A stretch of 19,299 nt of DNA from an uncultured Oscillospiraceae bacterium (GTDB lineage Bacteria; Bacillota; Clostridia; Oscillospirales; Ruminococcaceae). The notes beneath the pieces are model-generated. The model worked only from the letters and a program-made list of their open reading frames with translations. It had not been told where the DNA came from and did not search any database. This document shows positions 8,157-16,228 of this stretch, in pieces. Position 1 is the first letter of the stretch. Every line of letters starts with the position of its first letter. The translations under genes were made by a program, and so were the position numbers. The DNA is taken from NCBI GenBank assembly GCA_934463345.1, contig CAKSJL010000030.1:1-19299 (forward strand), given 5' to 3'.

Positions 8157-8513
8157 ATGCTTTATACTGAAACTATAAATAAAAACAAGGATTTTCTTTT
8201 TCTTTATAAGAAAGGAAAAGCGCTGGTCGGCAAATATGCTGTAATATATGTCAGACCAAATAAAAAGCCATATAACCGTCTTGGAATAACTGCTGGAAAA
8301 AAGGTAGGAAATGCTGTTCACAGGAATCGTGCCAAGAGGGTAATCAGGCAGGCTTATCGTGAAAATGAAAAAAATGTTCCTATAGGACTTGATATTGTTA
8401 TTGTTGCAAGGGCATCGATCTGTAAAATAAAGAGCAGTGATTTTCTTGCATGGCTTGAGACTTCAGGACTTAACAAAACTGAGCCTGAAGCCTTCGGAGA
8501 AAAGAAAAAATGA
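8157..8513 (+). CDS. rnpA: Ribonuclease P protein component
   Basis: RnpA is the protein subunit of RNase P, which with the catalytic RNA removes tRNA 5' leaders. From the chosen ATG it is 118 residues, the usual size. The start MLYTETINKNKDFLFLYKKGK matches the family pattern, and the conserved basic helix GNAVHRNRAKRVIRQAYRE (from residue 51) carries the RNR motif. An in-frame extension to 8079 adds 26 residues with no family resemblance and would run through a predicted hairpin, so it is rejected. The ribosome binding site is weak (AGAAAAG). The stop overlaps the yidD start by 4 nt (ATGA). The RNA subunit is not in the window. Confidence 0.95.
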   Translation: MLYTETINKNKDFLFLYKKGKALVGKYAVIYVRPNKKPYNRLGITAGKKVGNAVHRNRAKRVIRQAYRENEKNVPIGLDIVIVARASICKIKSSDFLAWLETSGLNKTEPEAFGEKKK

Positions 8514-8752
8514 AATATCTTCTGATGGGAATTATAAAATTTTATAAAAAATGTATATCTCCGCTTTTTCCTCCATGCTGCAAGTATTATCCGACGTGCT
8601 CGTCATACGGTCTTGAGGCTGTCAGAAAATTTGGATTTTTCAGGGGCGGATGGCTTGCTGTCTGGCGTATACTCAGATGCAATCCATGGAGTATGGGCGG
8701 TATAGATTATGTTCCGGATAAATTTGATATCCTGGGCAGGCATAAAAAATAA
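8510..8752 (+). CDS. yidD: Membrane protein insertion efficiency factor YidD
   Basis: This is an 80-residue protein with the full YidD signature: FYKKCISPLFPPCCKYYPTC, SSYGLEAVRKFGFFRGGW and RILRCNPWSMGGIDYVP. It is membrane-associated through its amphipathic N-terminal helix and supports YidC-dependent insertion; that role is known from the family. It overlaps rnpA by 4 nt and precedes yidC, the standard rnpA-yidD-yidC order. Confidence 0.95.
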   Translation: MKYLLMGIIKFYKKCISPLFPPCCKYYPTCSSYGLEAVRKFGFFRGGWLAVWRILRCNPWSMGGIDYVPDKFDILGRHKK

Positions 8753-8756
8753 TTAA

Positions 8757-8814
8757 GGCTGCACAGGATTCATGAAGCTGTTTTTTCGACAACAGTTTCT
8801 TTATACTGTGCGCC
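8757..8814 (+). repeat. Nested hairpin between yidD and yidC
   Basis: The outer arms GGC-T-GCACAG (8757-8766, T bulged) and CTGTGCGCC (8806-8814) pair. The inner arms GAAGCTGTT (8774-8782) and AACAGTTTC (8791-8799) pair with one G-U around an 8-nt loop. It fills most of the 83-nt gap and ends 9 nt before the GGAG of yidC. No T-run follows, so it is not an ordinary terminator; an mRNA-processing, stability or translation-control element is possible. Confidence 0.65.
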
Positions 8815-8835
8815 AGAAGGAATGGAGAATTTATA

Positions 8836-9984
8836 TTGGGTAAAATCAGTGAATTGTTAGGTATTCCTCTTGGCTGGATAATGTACTGGATATACGAAGT
8901 TGTAAATAACTACGGTATCTCAATTATCCTCTTTACGCTTCTGACTAAAATAATTATGCTTCCGTTTTCATATAAGCAGCAGCTTGGAAGCGTCAGAATG
9001 CAGGCTTTGAATCCGAAGCTTAATCAGCTAAAAAAGCAGTTTGCAAACAATCCTCAGAAGCTTCAGGAGGAGCAGCAGAAGCTTTATCAGCAGGAAGGCG
9101 TAAACCCTATGGGAAGCTGTCTTCCGCTTGTTATCACTATGATAATCCTTTATGGTGTCCTGGACGTTGTTTACCGTCCGCTTTCTCATATACTGAGAGT
9201 TTCCTCAGATATTATAGACAAGGCGAAGGATATCATAATTTCAAAAAATCTTGCAACGGAGAATCTTCTGAAATCCCGTCCGGAGCTTACTATCTTAAAG
9301 CAGATAAAAAATAATCCGGAATTATTCAAGGATAGCTTCAAGAATAGTGGGATAGACTCTGACATTGTTGACAAGATTGTGGGCTTCAAAAATACATTTC
9401 TGGGAGTTGACCTGGGATCAGTTCCAAGCATACATCCGGATACCTGGAATAAGGCGGCTGTTGCCCTTATACTTATACCGATAATTTCCGGTGTTGTTCA
9501 GCTGCTTTATACTATTTATTCACAGTACAAGTCAAGACAGATGAATCCTGGTATGGCTAAAATGCAGGGTTCTGGCTGTATGAACGTTATGCTTTACGGT
9601 ATGCCGATATTCTCTGTATGGCTTGCATTCAGCGTACCGGCTGGTGTTGGCTTCTACTGGATCTGGTCATCTGTATTTGCATTTTTGCAGTCGTTTCTGC
9701 TTTATATGTACTTTACTCCGAAGCGCATTGAGGTTATTAATGCAAAGCTTAAAGAAAAGAATAAGAATAAAAAACCCGGACTTATGCAGCGTATGATGGA
9801 ACAGCAGAGTGAGCTTATGAAGGCTCAGAACGGTGGTTCGGGTGCTGATTACGATTCCGATACCAAGGGAATGTCACGTGCAGAAAAACAAAATTACAAC
9901 AGACAGCTTATTAATGAAGCCAGAAAGAGAATGGCTGAAAAATACGGCGAAGAATACAATGAGGATGACAGTGACAAGTCATAA
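8836..9984 (+). CDS. yidC: Membrane protein insertase YidC/Oxa1 family
   Basis: YidC inserts membrane proteins alone or with Sec. The protein is 382 residues, the short Gram-positive form without the large periplasmic domain. Hydrophobic segments lie near residues 8-42, 95-112, 208-230 and 252-292. The groove arginine is R54 in YKQQLGSVRMQALNPKL, after the conserved LLTKIIMLPFS. Between the second and third segments is an enlarged charged loop (about 115-200), and the C-terminal 90 residues are a highly charged cytosolic tail rich in Lys, Gln and Asn, as in YidC proteins that bind ribosomes. No lipoprotein signal is visible. The start is TTG at 8836, supported by GGAG 8 nt upstream; the nearby ATG at 8822 is out of frame and soon stops. 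A strong hairpin precedes it. jag follows after a 55-nt gap. Confidence 0.94.
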   Translation: MGKISELLGIPLGWIMYWIYEVVNNYGISIILFTLLTKIIMLPFSYKQQLGSVRMQALNPKLNQLKKQFANNPQKLQEEQQKLYQQEGVNPMGSCLPLVITMIILYGVLDVVYRPLSHILRVSSDIIDKAKDIIISKNLATENLLKSRPELTILKQIKNNPELFKDSFKNSGIDSDIVDKIVGFKNTFLGVDLGSVPSIHPDTWNKAAVALILIPIISGVVQLLYTIYSQYKSRQMNPGMAKMQGSGCMNVMLYGMPIFSVWLAFSVPAGVGFYWIWSSVFAFLQSFLLYMYFTPKRIEVINAKLKEKNKNKKPGLMQRMMEQQSELMKAQNGGSGADYDSDTKGMSRAEKQNYNRQLINEARKRMAEKYGEEYNEDDSDKS

Positions 9985-10039
9985 TAAAAACTCTGACTGA
10001 AAGTATTGCTTTGATCGTAAATGAAAGGGGCGATCTTTG

Positions 10040-10900
10040 ATGAATAACGATGATGAAAAGTTCATTCCAATGGATTTATGCGGAACATTTACAGGAAAAT
10101 CTATTGATGAGGCTAAGGAAAAGGCAGCGGAAGAATTTAACGTCAGTGCTGATCAGATAACATTCAAGGTTCTGAATGATGTTAAGAAAGGTCTTTTCGG
10201 AAAGATAAAAGAAGAAGCGAAAGTCTGGGCTGGTTATAACCGTCCGGTTATAGATGATGTCACAGTAATAGACGGCATAAAATCAAGTAATGACGTTGAC
10301 GATCAGGTTGAATGCTGCCGAAGCTATCTTGAAAAAGTGATAAAAAATATGGGGATCGAAGCTGAGATCTCCATTGTAAATTCAGACAATAACTTCTATA
10401 TTGATATTGACAGCAAAGGCTCTGGAGCAGTTATAGGAAAGCGTGGAGAAACACTTGACGCACTTCAGTATCTGACTTCACTTGTAGTAAACAAGCATGA
10501 CGGAGAATATAAGAGAGTTACTCTTAACAGTTGCGGCTACAGGGAAAAGAGAGAAGAAACTCTTATTCAGCTTGCAAATAAAATTGCCAGAAAAGCAATT
10601 AAGAATGCAAGACCTACAACCCTTGAGCCTATGAATCCTTATGAAAGAAGAATTATTCATTCTGCCATAGCAAAGATAGACGGGGTAAGTTCAAAGTCAG
10701 TCGGTGAAGAACCGTACCGAAAGGTTATTATAACGCCGGATCACGTCAGAAAAAATGACAGCAGAAAGGGCGGATATAAAAAGAAAAAAGGTGACGGACC
10801 ACGTTCGCTTGATCTGAAAACAAGCTTTGAAAAGGATTATAAAAAGCCAAAGCCGGAAGATAACATCAACGCCGGTCTTTATGGTAAAATTGAACTTTAA
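10040..10900 (+). CDS. jag: RNA-binding protein Jag/KhpB (EloR)
   Basis: The 286-residue protein has the three Jag parts in order. An N-terminal Jag-N domain (about 1-60) starts with MDLCGTFTGKSIDEAKEKAAEEF and contains KKGLFG. The KH domain has GAVIGKRGETLDALQYL (GKRGE at 133-137). The R3H domain (about 165-235) has ERRIIHSAI and EPYRKVIITP. A lysine-rich tail follows. Family members bind RNA with KhpA and influence cell elongation and division in streptococci and relatives. AAAGGGG precedes the ATG at 10040; an in-frame TTG one codon earlier is not needed. It follows yidC, the normal order, and is ended by the terminator at 10905. Confidence 0.94.
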   Translation: MNNDDEKFIPMDLCGTFTGKSIDEAKEKAAEEFNVSADQITFKVLNDVKKGLFGKIKEEAKVWAGYNRPVIDDVTVIDGIKSSNDVDDQVECCRSYLEKVIKNMGIEAEISIVNSDNNFYIDIDSKGSGAVIGKRGETLDALQYLTSLVVNKHDGEYKRVTLNSCGYREKREETLIQLANKIARKAIKNARPTTLEPMNPYERRIIHSAIAKIDGVSSKSVGEEPYRKVIITPDHVRKNDSRKGGYKKKKGDGPRSLDLKTSFEKDYKKPKPEDNINAGLYGKIEL

Positions 10901-10904
10901 AAGT

Positions 10905-10936
10905 GAGGCGGATAGTTTTTATCCGCCTCTGTTTTG
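10905..10936 (+). terminator. Rho-independent terminator after jag
   Basis: GAGGCGGAT (10905-10913) and ATCCGCCTC (10921-10929) form a perfect 9-bp GC-rich stem with a 7-nt loop, followed by TGTTTTG. It starts 4 nt after the jag stop and separates the yidC-jag operon from mnmE. Confidence 0.85.
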
Positions 10937-10957
10937 TATAGGAACAAGGAGATATTT

Positions 10958-12316
10958 ATGTCAACTATTGCGGCAATTGCAACCCCGGATGCTCCGGGAG
11001 GTATAGCAGTTATAAGAATTTCCGGTGCGCAATCCATTGAAATTGCTGATGCAGTTTTTAAGGCTTTCAGTAATAAGAAAGTTTCTGATATGGAGGGATA
11101 TACCTGCGCCTACGGAAATATTATGGATGACGAGGAAACTGCGGACGATGTTATTCTGACTTTATTTCGGGCGCCAAGAAGCTATACGGGCGAGGATGTT
11201 GTGGAAATATCCTGTCATGGGGGAAGATTTTTGACCCGTAAGATACTTCGCATTATTTTAAAGAATGGCGCTGAACCGGCACAGGCAGGAGAATTTACTA
11301 AGAGAGCGTTTATGAATGGGAAACTCTCGCTTACACAGGCAGAAGCAGTAATGGATATTATTTCGTCAGCCGGAGAAAATGAACTGAAATGTGCAAGGTC
11401 ATTAAAAGAGGGTGCGCTTTTCAGAAAGATAAACACACTTAAAAATGATGTTGTGAAAATTCTTGGAGACCTTGCAGCCTGGGCTGATTTTCCGGAGGAA
11501 GATGTTCCGGAGGTAAGACCGGATGTACTGCTTTCAGAGCTTTGCGGAATTGAAGAAAAATTCAGAAAGCTTTCTGGAGAATATGATTACGGCAGGATAG
11601 TCAAAAACGGAATAAATACTGTTATTACTGGCAGACCCAATGCGGGCAAATCTACTCTTATGAATTGTCTGACGGGTTTTCAGCGCAGCATTGTAACTGA
11701 TATAGAGGGAACTACAAGGGATGTTGTCGAGGAGAGTGTAAGAGTGGGCAATTTCACGCTTCGCCTTTCCGATACTGCTGGTATCAGGTCAACCGATGAT
11801 ATAATAGAAAGTATGGGGGTTGATATTGCATTTAAAAGATTAGATGAAGCTGACCTTGTATTTGCAGTTTTCGACAGCAGCCGGAAAATATCAGACGATG
11901 ATAAAAGAATTATTGATCACGTAAACAGCGAAAAAACGATCGCTATAATTAATAAGACGGATATGGAAAGTGAAATTGATAAAACGTACATCTACAATCA
12001 TTTTCCGTATGTCGCTGAAATATCTGCAAAAAATGAAAGTGGATTTGAAAACATAGAAAAGCTTATTGAAAAGATGTTTGATAAAAATGAATCTCTGGAA
12101 ACAGGATTTATTGCAAATGAACGTCAGAAAAATTGTCTTGATGTTGCATACAGCTATATTTCAGAAGCAAGAACTGCTCTTGAGGAGGGCGTTTTGCTGG
12201 ATGGCATTACAGTTCTGCTTGACAGCGCTGCACAGAAATTAATGGAGCTTACCGGTGAAAAAGTTTCTGAACAGGTTGTTGACGATGTATTTTCAAGATT
12301 CTGTGTCGGAAAATAA
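10958..12316 (+). CDS. mnmE: tRNA modification GTPase MnmE
   Basis: MnmE, with MnmG, installs the aminomethyl-type group at C5 of U34 in tRNAs. From the chosen start it is 452 residues. The N-terminal tetrahydrofolate-binding domain begins STIAAIATPDAPGGIAVIRISG. The G domain inside the helical domain has G1 GRPNAGKST (225-233), the GTTRD switch, G3 DTAG (262-265) and G4 NKTD. The C-terminus is FCVGK, with the family's conserved cysteine (usual form FCIGK). An ATG 24 nt upstream is in frame but AAGGAG is placed for the ATG at 10958. It is separated from mnmG by 104 bp that contain a parS site. Confidence 0.97.
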   Translation: MSTIAAIATPDAPGGIAVIRISGAQSIEIADAVFKAFSNKKVSDMEGYTCAYGNIMDDEETADDVILTLFRAPRSYTGEDVVEISCHGGRFLTRKILRIILKNGAEPAQAGEFTKRAFMNGKLSLTQAEAVMDIISSAGENELKCARSLKEGALFRKINTLKNDVVKILGDLAAWADFPEEDVPEVRPDVLLSELCGIEEKFRKLSGEYDYGRIVKNGINTVITGRPNAGKSTLMNCLTGFQRSIVTDIEGTTRDVVEESVRVGNFTLRLSDTAGIRSTDDIIESMGVDIAFKRLDEADLVFAVFDSSRKISDDDKRIIDHVNSEKTIAIINKTDMESEIDKTYIYNHFPYVAEISAKNESGFENIEKLIEKMFDKNESLETGFIANERQKNCLDVAYSYISEARTALEEGVLLDGITVLLDSAAQKLMELTGEKVSEQVVDDVFSRFCVGK

Positions 12317-12324
12317 GTTTATAA

Positions 12325-12340
12325 TGTTCCACGTGGAACA
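12325..12340. other. parS: parS centromere site (mnmE-mnmG gap)
   Basis: TGTTCCACGTGGAACA is a perfect 16-bp palindrome matching the parS consensus TGTTNCACGTGNAACA; symmetry extends to 20 bp (12323-12342). ParB (17049-17885) is the predicted ligand, loading here as a CTP-dependent sliding clamp. A second identical copy is inside noc. The site lies about 7 kb from the probable unwinding region. Confidence 0.93.
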
Positions 12341-12420
12341 TTGTACGTTTTGTTGTAAATATTAAGGCAAGGCTGTAAATATAAAAATACAGTCAAGCTG
12401 GTATTTTTTCGGAGGAAAAA

Positions 12421-14301
12421 ATGAATTATAATATGGGTGAATTTGAGGTTGCTGTAGTTGGCGCCGGACATGCTGGTGTTGAAGCTGCTCTGGCAAGTGC
12501 AAGGCTTGGCTGCAAAACAGTTCTGTTTACAATCTCACTGGATCAGATTGCAAACATGCCATGTAATCCTTCAATTGGCGGTACTGCTAAAGGCCATCTT
12601 GTAAGAGAAATAGACGCACTCGGTGGAGAAATGGGACGAGCTGCAGACAAATGCTTTATACAAAGCCGTATGCTTAACAAAGGAAAAGGACCGGCTGTTC
12701 ATAGTCTCAGGGTGCAGGCAGACAGAGTGAAGTACCACAGCTATATGAAAAAAGTTTGTGAAGCTCAGGAAAATCTCTGCATAAAGCAGGCTGAGGTTGC
12801 TGAGATTCTCACTGAAAACGGCAGCATTACCGGAGTAAGAACACGTCTTGGCGCTGAATATTCAGTAAAGGCTGTTATTATTGCAACCGGAACATACCTT
12901 AAAGGAAAGATACATATAGGAGAGGCTTCCTATGAAAGCGGTCCTGATGCTGCACTTCCGGCAATATATCTGTCAGAAAGTTTGCGCAGAAATGGAATTG
13001 AACTGAGAAGATTCAAAACGGGTACTCCATGTCGTGTCCATAAAAGAAGCATTGATTTCGACAAAATGGAGAAGCAGGACGGAGACAGCGAAATTGTGCC
13101 GTTTTCTTTTGAAACTGATAAAAATGGTCTTGAGAATATTGTTTCATGCTATATAACATATACTAACACTCAAACTCATAAGGTTATACTTGATAATCTT
13201 GATCGTTCGCCGCTTTATTCCGGAAGGATAGAGGGAATTGGTCCGAGATACTGTCCGTCGATTGAGGACAAGATTGTCAGATTTGCCGACAAAGAAAGAC
13301 ATCAGCTTTTTGTTGAGCCAATGGGACTTGATACTGACGAATATTATTTGCAGGGAATGTCGTCGTCACTTCCCGAGGATGTTCAGCAGAGCTTTCTGAG
13401 AACGATCAAGGGACTGGAAAATGTAGAAATAATGCGTCCGGCGTATGCTATTGAATATGACTGCTGTGATCCGGTTCAGATGAAGTCAACTCTTGAATTC
13501 AAGAGTTTAAAGGGATTGTTCGGCGCAGGACAGTTTAACGGAAGCTCCGGATATGAAGAAGCGGCGGCTCAGGGACTTGTAGCGGGAATAAATGCTGCAC
13601 TTTCTGTTCAGGGAAAAGAACCGCTTCTGCTTGATCGTGCAAGCTCGTATATAGGAACGCTTATTGATGATCTCGTTACAAAGGGGTGTGCTGATCCTTA
13701 CAGAATGATGACCTCAAGAAGTGAATACCGTCTTGTTTTGAGACAGGATAATGCAGACCAGCGACTTACACCAATAGGATATCGGCTTGGACTTATCAGC
13801 GAAGAAAGATATCAACATATGCTCGACAAGGAAAATCAGTCGGAGAATGAAATAAAAAGGGTGCGAAAGCTTAACGTTGCTCCATCGGATAAGCTTAACA
13901 GTTTTCTTGAAAGTCATGGCACATCTCCTCTTGCAACAGGCTGTAAGCTGGCGGATCTTATAAGGCGGCCTCAGCTTGGATATGACGAACTTGCTGAATT
14001 TGATCCGGAAAGACCTGAGCTATCTGATGAGGTTAGGGAACAGGTTGAACTTCAGATAAAATATGAAGGGTATATTCAGAAGCAGATGGAACAGATAGAA
14101 ATAATGAGAAAGCTTGAGGGTAAATCACTGCCGAACAATATTGATTATTCTCAGATTCGTGGACTAAGGCTTGAAGCAGCTGAAAAGCTTAATAAGCACA
14201 AACCTGAAAATATCGGTCAGGCGTCAAGAATATCCGGAGTTTCACCGGCAGATGCATCAGTTCTTGCTGTATGGCTGGAGCAGAAAGGCAGGAATAAATA
14301 A
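12421..14301 (+). CDS. mnmG: tRNA uridine 5-carboxymethylaminomethyl modification enzyme MnmG (GidA)
   Basis: MnmG is the FAD-dependent partner of MnmE in U34 modification. The protein is 626 residues, normal for the long form. The N-terminal dinucleotide-binding motif is [19 protein letters not shown] (GAGHAG at 14-19), followed by [28 protein letters not shown]. Further signatures are [43 protein letters not shown] and [27 protein letters not shown] precedes the ATG. The stop TAA shares its last base with the rsmG start (TAATG), so the two are translationally coupled. The parS site upstream lies in its leader or promoter region. Confidence 0.97.
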   Translation: MNYNMGEFEVAVVGAGHAGVEAALASARLGCKTVLFTISLDQIANMPCNPSIGGTAKGHLVREIDALGGEMGRAADKCFIQSRMLNKGKGPAVHSLRVQADRVKYHSYMKKVCEAQENLCIKQAEVAEILTENGSITGVRTRLGAEYSVKAVIIATGTYLKGKIHIGEASYESGPDAALPAIYLSESLRRNGIELRRFKTGTPCRVHKRSIDFDKMEKQDGDSEIVPFSFETDKNGLENIVSCYITYTNTQTHKVILDNLDRSPLYSGRIEGIGPRYCPSIEDKIVRFADKERHQLFVEPMGLDTDEYYLQGMSSSLPEDVQQSFLRTIKGLENVEIMRPAYAIEYDCCDPVQMKSTLEFKSLKGLFGAGQFNGSSGYEEAAAQGLVAGINAALSVQGKEPLLLDRASSYIGTLIDDLVTKGCADPYRMMTSRSEYRLVLRQDNADQRLTPIGYRLGLISEERYQHMLDKENQSENEIKRVRKLNVAPSDKLNSFLESHGTSPLATGCKLADLIRRPQLGYDELAEFDPERPELSDEVREQVELQIKYEGYIQKQMEQIEIMRKLEGKSLPNNIDYSQIRGLRLEAAEKLNKHKPENIGQASRISGVSPADASVLAVWLEQKGRNK

Positions 14302-15002
14302 TGAATTTTGAATTCGCAGAGAAAATATTTTCTGAAAATAAGCTTGAATATACTTATGAACTTCATAAAAAGCTTGAAATTTATTGTGACTTTCTGATTG
14401 ACTATAATAGGAATGTTAACCTTACTGCCATTACAGAACCGGAAGATATATGGCTTAAACATTTTGCCGATAGTATATTACTGCTCAAAAATGTTAACAT
14501 TCCTGATGGTGCATCACTTATTGATATTGGAACAGGCGCAGGTTTTCCGTCAGTACCGGTTAAGCTTTACAGAGATGATATAAGACTCACAATGCTTGAC
14601 AGCCTTAATAAAAGAGTTGTGTTTCTTGAAAAGCTGTGTGAAAGACTTGGAATAAAGGCTGAAGTTATTCATGGACGTGCTGAGGAATATGGACGCAATG
14701 AGGCATTTCGTGAAAAGTTTGATATTGCAACAGCAAGAGCGGTTGCAGCGATGCCTGTACTGAGTGAATACTGTATGCCTTTAGTAAAAAAAGGCGGAAT
14801 ATTTGCTGCGATGAAAGGACCGGGAGAAGATGCCGGAAATGCTGAAAATGCTGTTAAAATATTGGGAGGCGGCGGTATTCAGGTTTATGATTACATGCTT
14901 GGCAGCGATGAAAGAAGAAAAATATTTCTCGTAAAAAAAATATCGCAGACTCCGACAAAGTATCCGAGAAACAGCGGTCAGATAAAAAACAAACCGTTGT
15001 AA
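14301..15002 (+). CDS. rsmG: 16S rRNA (guanine527-N7)-methyltransferase RsmG (GidB)
   Basis: RsmG is a SAM-dependent enzyme that methylates G527 in the 530 loop of 16S rRNA; loss gives low-level streptomycin resistance in several bacteria. The 233-residue protein has N-terminal helices with NVNLTAITEPEDIWLKHFADS, the Rossmann SAM motif DIGTGAGFPSVPVKL (from residue 75) and ATARAVAAMPVLSEYCMPLVKKGG. The C-terminus reads KISQTPTKYPRNSGQIKNKPL, the family's usual end. It overlaps mnmG by one base and is followed by a strong terminator, so mnmG-rsmG ends here. Confidence 0.96.
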   Translation: MNFEFAEKIFSENKLEYTYELHKKLEIYCDFLIDYNRNVNLTAITEPEDIWLKHFADSILLLKNVNIPDGASLIDIGTGAGFPSVPVKLYRDDIRLTMLDSLNKRVVFLEKLCERLGIKAEVIHGRAEEYGRNEAFREKFDIATARAVAAMPVLSEYCMPLVKKGGIFAAMKGPGEDAGNAENAVKILGGGGIQVYDYMLGSDERRKIFLVKKISQTPTKYPRNSGQIKNKPL

Positions 15003-15020
15003 TAAACAATAATAATGAAG

Positions 15021-15058
15021 AAAAATCCGCTTTTAGAAGTAATAAAAGCGGATTTTTT
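15021..15058 (+). terminator. Rho-independent terminator after rsmG
   Basis: A perfect 15-bp stem, 15021-15035 with 15043-15057 (core ATCCGC/GCGGAT), closes a 7-nt loop. The A-run on the left and T-run on the right arm are typical of a bidirectional terminator, although only the plus-strand gene ends here. Confidence 0.92.
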
Positions 15059-15061
15059 GTG

Positions 15062-15090
15062 TGGAAATAATTTCCTCGGTAAGGTATAAT
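15062..15090 (+). promoter_or_regulatory. Candidate noc promoter
   Basis: TATAAT lies at 15085-15090, with TGGAAA (15062-15067, four of six bases of TTGACA) 17 nt upstream. It lies just after the rsmG terminator and about 120 bp before the noc start. Confidence 0.65.
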
Positions 15091-15209
15091 TAAATTGTGA
15101 AATGAACGGGAAAAGAAAACCGGAATTTCATGACATAAAAATACGGGCATATTATTGCAGCAAATTTTTTAATGCTGAAAAAGATTATGCTTTGGAAAGG
15201 AAGTTTGAT

Positions 15210-16079
15210 ATGGCGGCATTTTTAAATTTTACCAAGGAAAAGGAGCGTGAAAAGGAACGCTATCGTGAGGAAAACAAGGTCGTACAGATCCCGGTTGCAG
15301 AAATTGTACCAAATCCTCATCAGCCGAGAAGCGAATTTGACTACAGTGATATCAGCTCACTTGCTGAAAGCATTTGTCAAAATGGAATTTTGCAGCCATT
15401 ATCGGTAAGAAGGCTGGAAAATGGATATGAGCTTATTGCAGGTGAAAGACGTCTCAGGGCGTCAAGATTGCTTCAGCTGAAATATGTCCCATGTATTGTT
15501 CTTAATATTTCTGCAAGGACAAGCGCTGTTCTGGCATTAGTGGAAAATATTCAGCGTCAGGATCTGTCATTTTTCGATGAGGCAGCTGCAATCGAAAAGC
15601 TTATAAGCTATTATGGAATGACTCAGGAGGATGCTGCAATAAAACTTGGAAAAGCACAGTCAACCATAGCGAACAAGCTGAGGATACTAAAGCTTTCAGA
15701 AGAAGAAAAGGAGCTGATAACAAAATTCAATTTAACGGAACGTCATGCAAGGGCATTGCTGCGTCTTGGAAGCAAGGAGGATAGACTTGAGATCATAAAT
15801 AAGATTGTAAAGAATAACCTCAATGTTGAGCGTACAGAAGCGGCAATTGACGATTATCTTGGAAAGGTGCGTGATAAGGAAAGTTACAGAAAAAGAAGCA
15901 AAGTGTTTCAGAATGTGAAAATATTTGTGAACACTATAAACAAAGCAGTTGAGACTATGAAGGCAGCAGGTATTGCTGCGGATTCAAAGAAAATTCAGAA
16001 TGAGGATTACATAGAATACAGGGTCAAAATTCCGATTCTGAAAAATGAAAATGTTCCACGTGGAACAATCACGAAATAA
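15210..16079 (+). CDS. noc: Nucleoid occlusion protein Noc (ParB family)
   Basis: Noc is a ParB-family DNA-binding protein that keeps the division septum away from the nucleoid in Firmicutes. From the chosen ATG it is 289 residues; GAAAGGAAG lies upstream, and the 36-residue in-frame extension to 15102 is rejected. The ParB-type N domain has IVPNPHQPR and the CTP-binding GERRLRAS. The helix-turn-helix reads GKAQSTIANKLRILKL and TERHARALL. The four residues that set Noc rather than ParB specificity in B. subtilis (Q173, K179, K184, R201) are all present as Q150, K156, K161 and R178, with identical spacing. The N-terminus MAAFLNFTKEKEREKERYRE could form a short amphipathic membrane-targeting helix. 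The extra C-terminal part (about 220-289) is of the clostridial form. Its last codons contain a perfect parS site. It sits between rsmG and soj, as expected. Confidence 0.92.
   Translation: MAAFLNFTKEKEREKERYREENKVVQIPVAEIVPNPHQPRSEFDYSDISSLAESICQNGILQPLSVRRLENGYELIAGERRLRASRLLQLKYVPCIVLNISARTSAVLALVENIQRQDLSFFDEAAAIEKLISYYGMTQEDAAIKLGKAQSTIANKLRILKLSEEEKELITKFNLTERHARALLRLGSKEDRLEIINKIVKNNLNVERTEAAIDDYLGKVRDKESYRKRSKVFQNVKIFVNTINKAVETMKAAGIAADSKKIQNEDYIEYRVKIPILKNENVPRGTITK
16052..16067. other. parS: parS site inside the 3' end of noc
   Basis: TGTTCCACGTGGAACA, identical to the copy at 12325-12340, lies in the last codons of noc and encodes part of ENVPRGTITK, ending 12 nt before the end of the stop codon. 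It is about 980 bp upstream of parB and 10.8 kb from the probable unwinding region. Confidence 0.93.
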
Positions 16080-16115
16080 AAATTAAGGGCAATCACAAAA
16101 TAAAAACAGGTTTTT

Positions 16116-16147
16116 GGGCATGAATTTATAATTCATGCCCTTTTTTT
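16116..16147 (+). terminator. Rho-independent terminator after noc
   Basis: GGGCATGAAT (16116-16125) and ATTCATGCCC (16131-16140) form a 10-bp stem, or 11 bp with one more A-T pair, followed directly by seven T. It separates noc from the soj-parB-serS operon. Confidence 0.93.
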
Positions 16148-16168
16148 ACGTTATAACAGAAATTATTC

Positions 16169-16197
16169 TTTACATAGAAGCGTAAAAGTGGTATAAT
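16169..16197 (+). promoter_or_regulatory. Promoter of soj-parB-serS
   Basis: TTTACA (16169-16174), a 17-nt spacer and TATAAT (16192-16197) with an extended -10 TGG (16189-16191). It stands 32 bp before the soj start codon, directly after the noc terminator. Confidence 0.88.
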
Positions 16198-16228
16198 TTA
16201 AAAAGTAACGAAAGGCAGGGGTGATAAA

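Noticed and set aside
12371..12394. Possible terminator GGCTGTA/TACAGTC between mnmE and mnmG
   Set aside because: The stem is only 7 pairs with a G-U, and the T-run lies several bases away. Too weak to call.
15102..15209. 36-residue N-terminal extension of Noc
   Set aside because: It starts about 12 bp after the likely -10 hexamer, so it would be near-leaderless, while a good ribosome binding site precedes the ATG at 15210.
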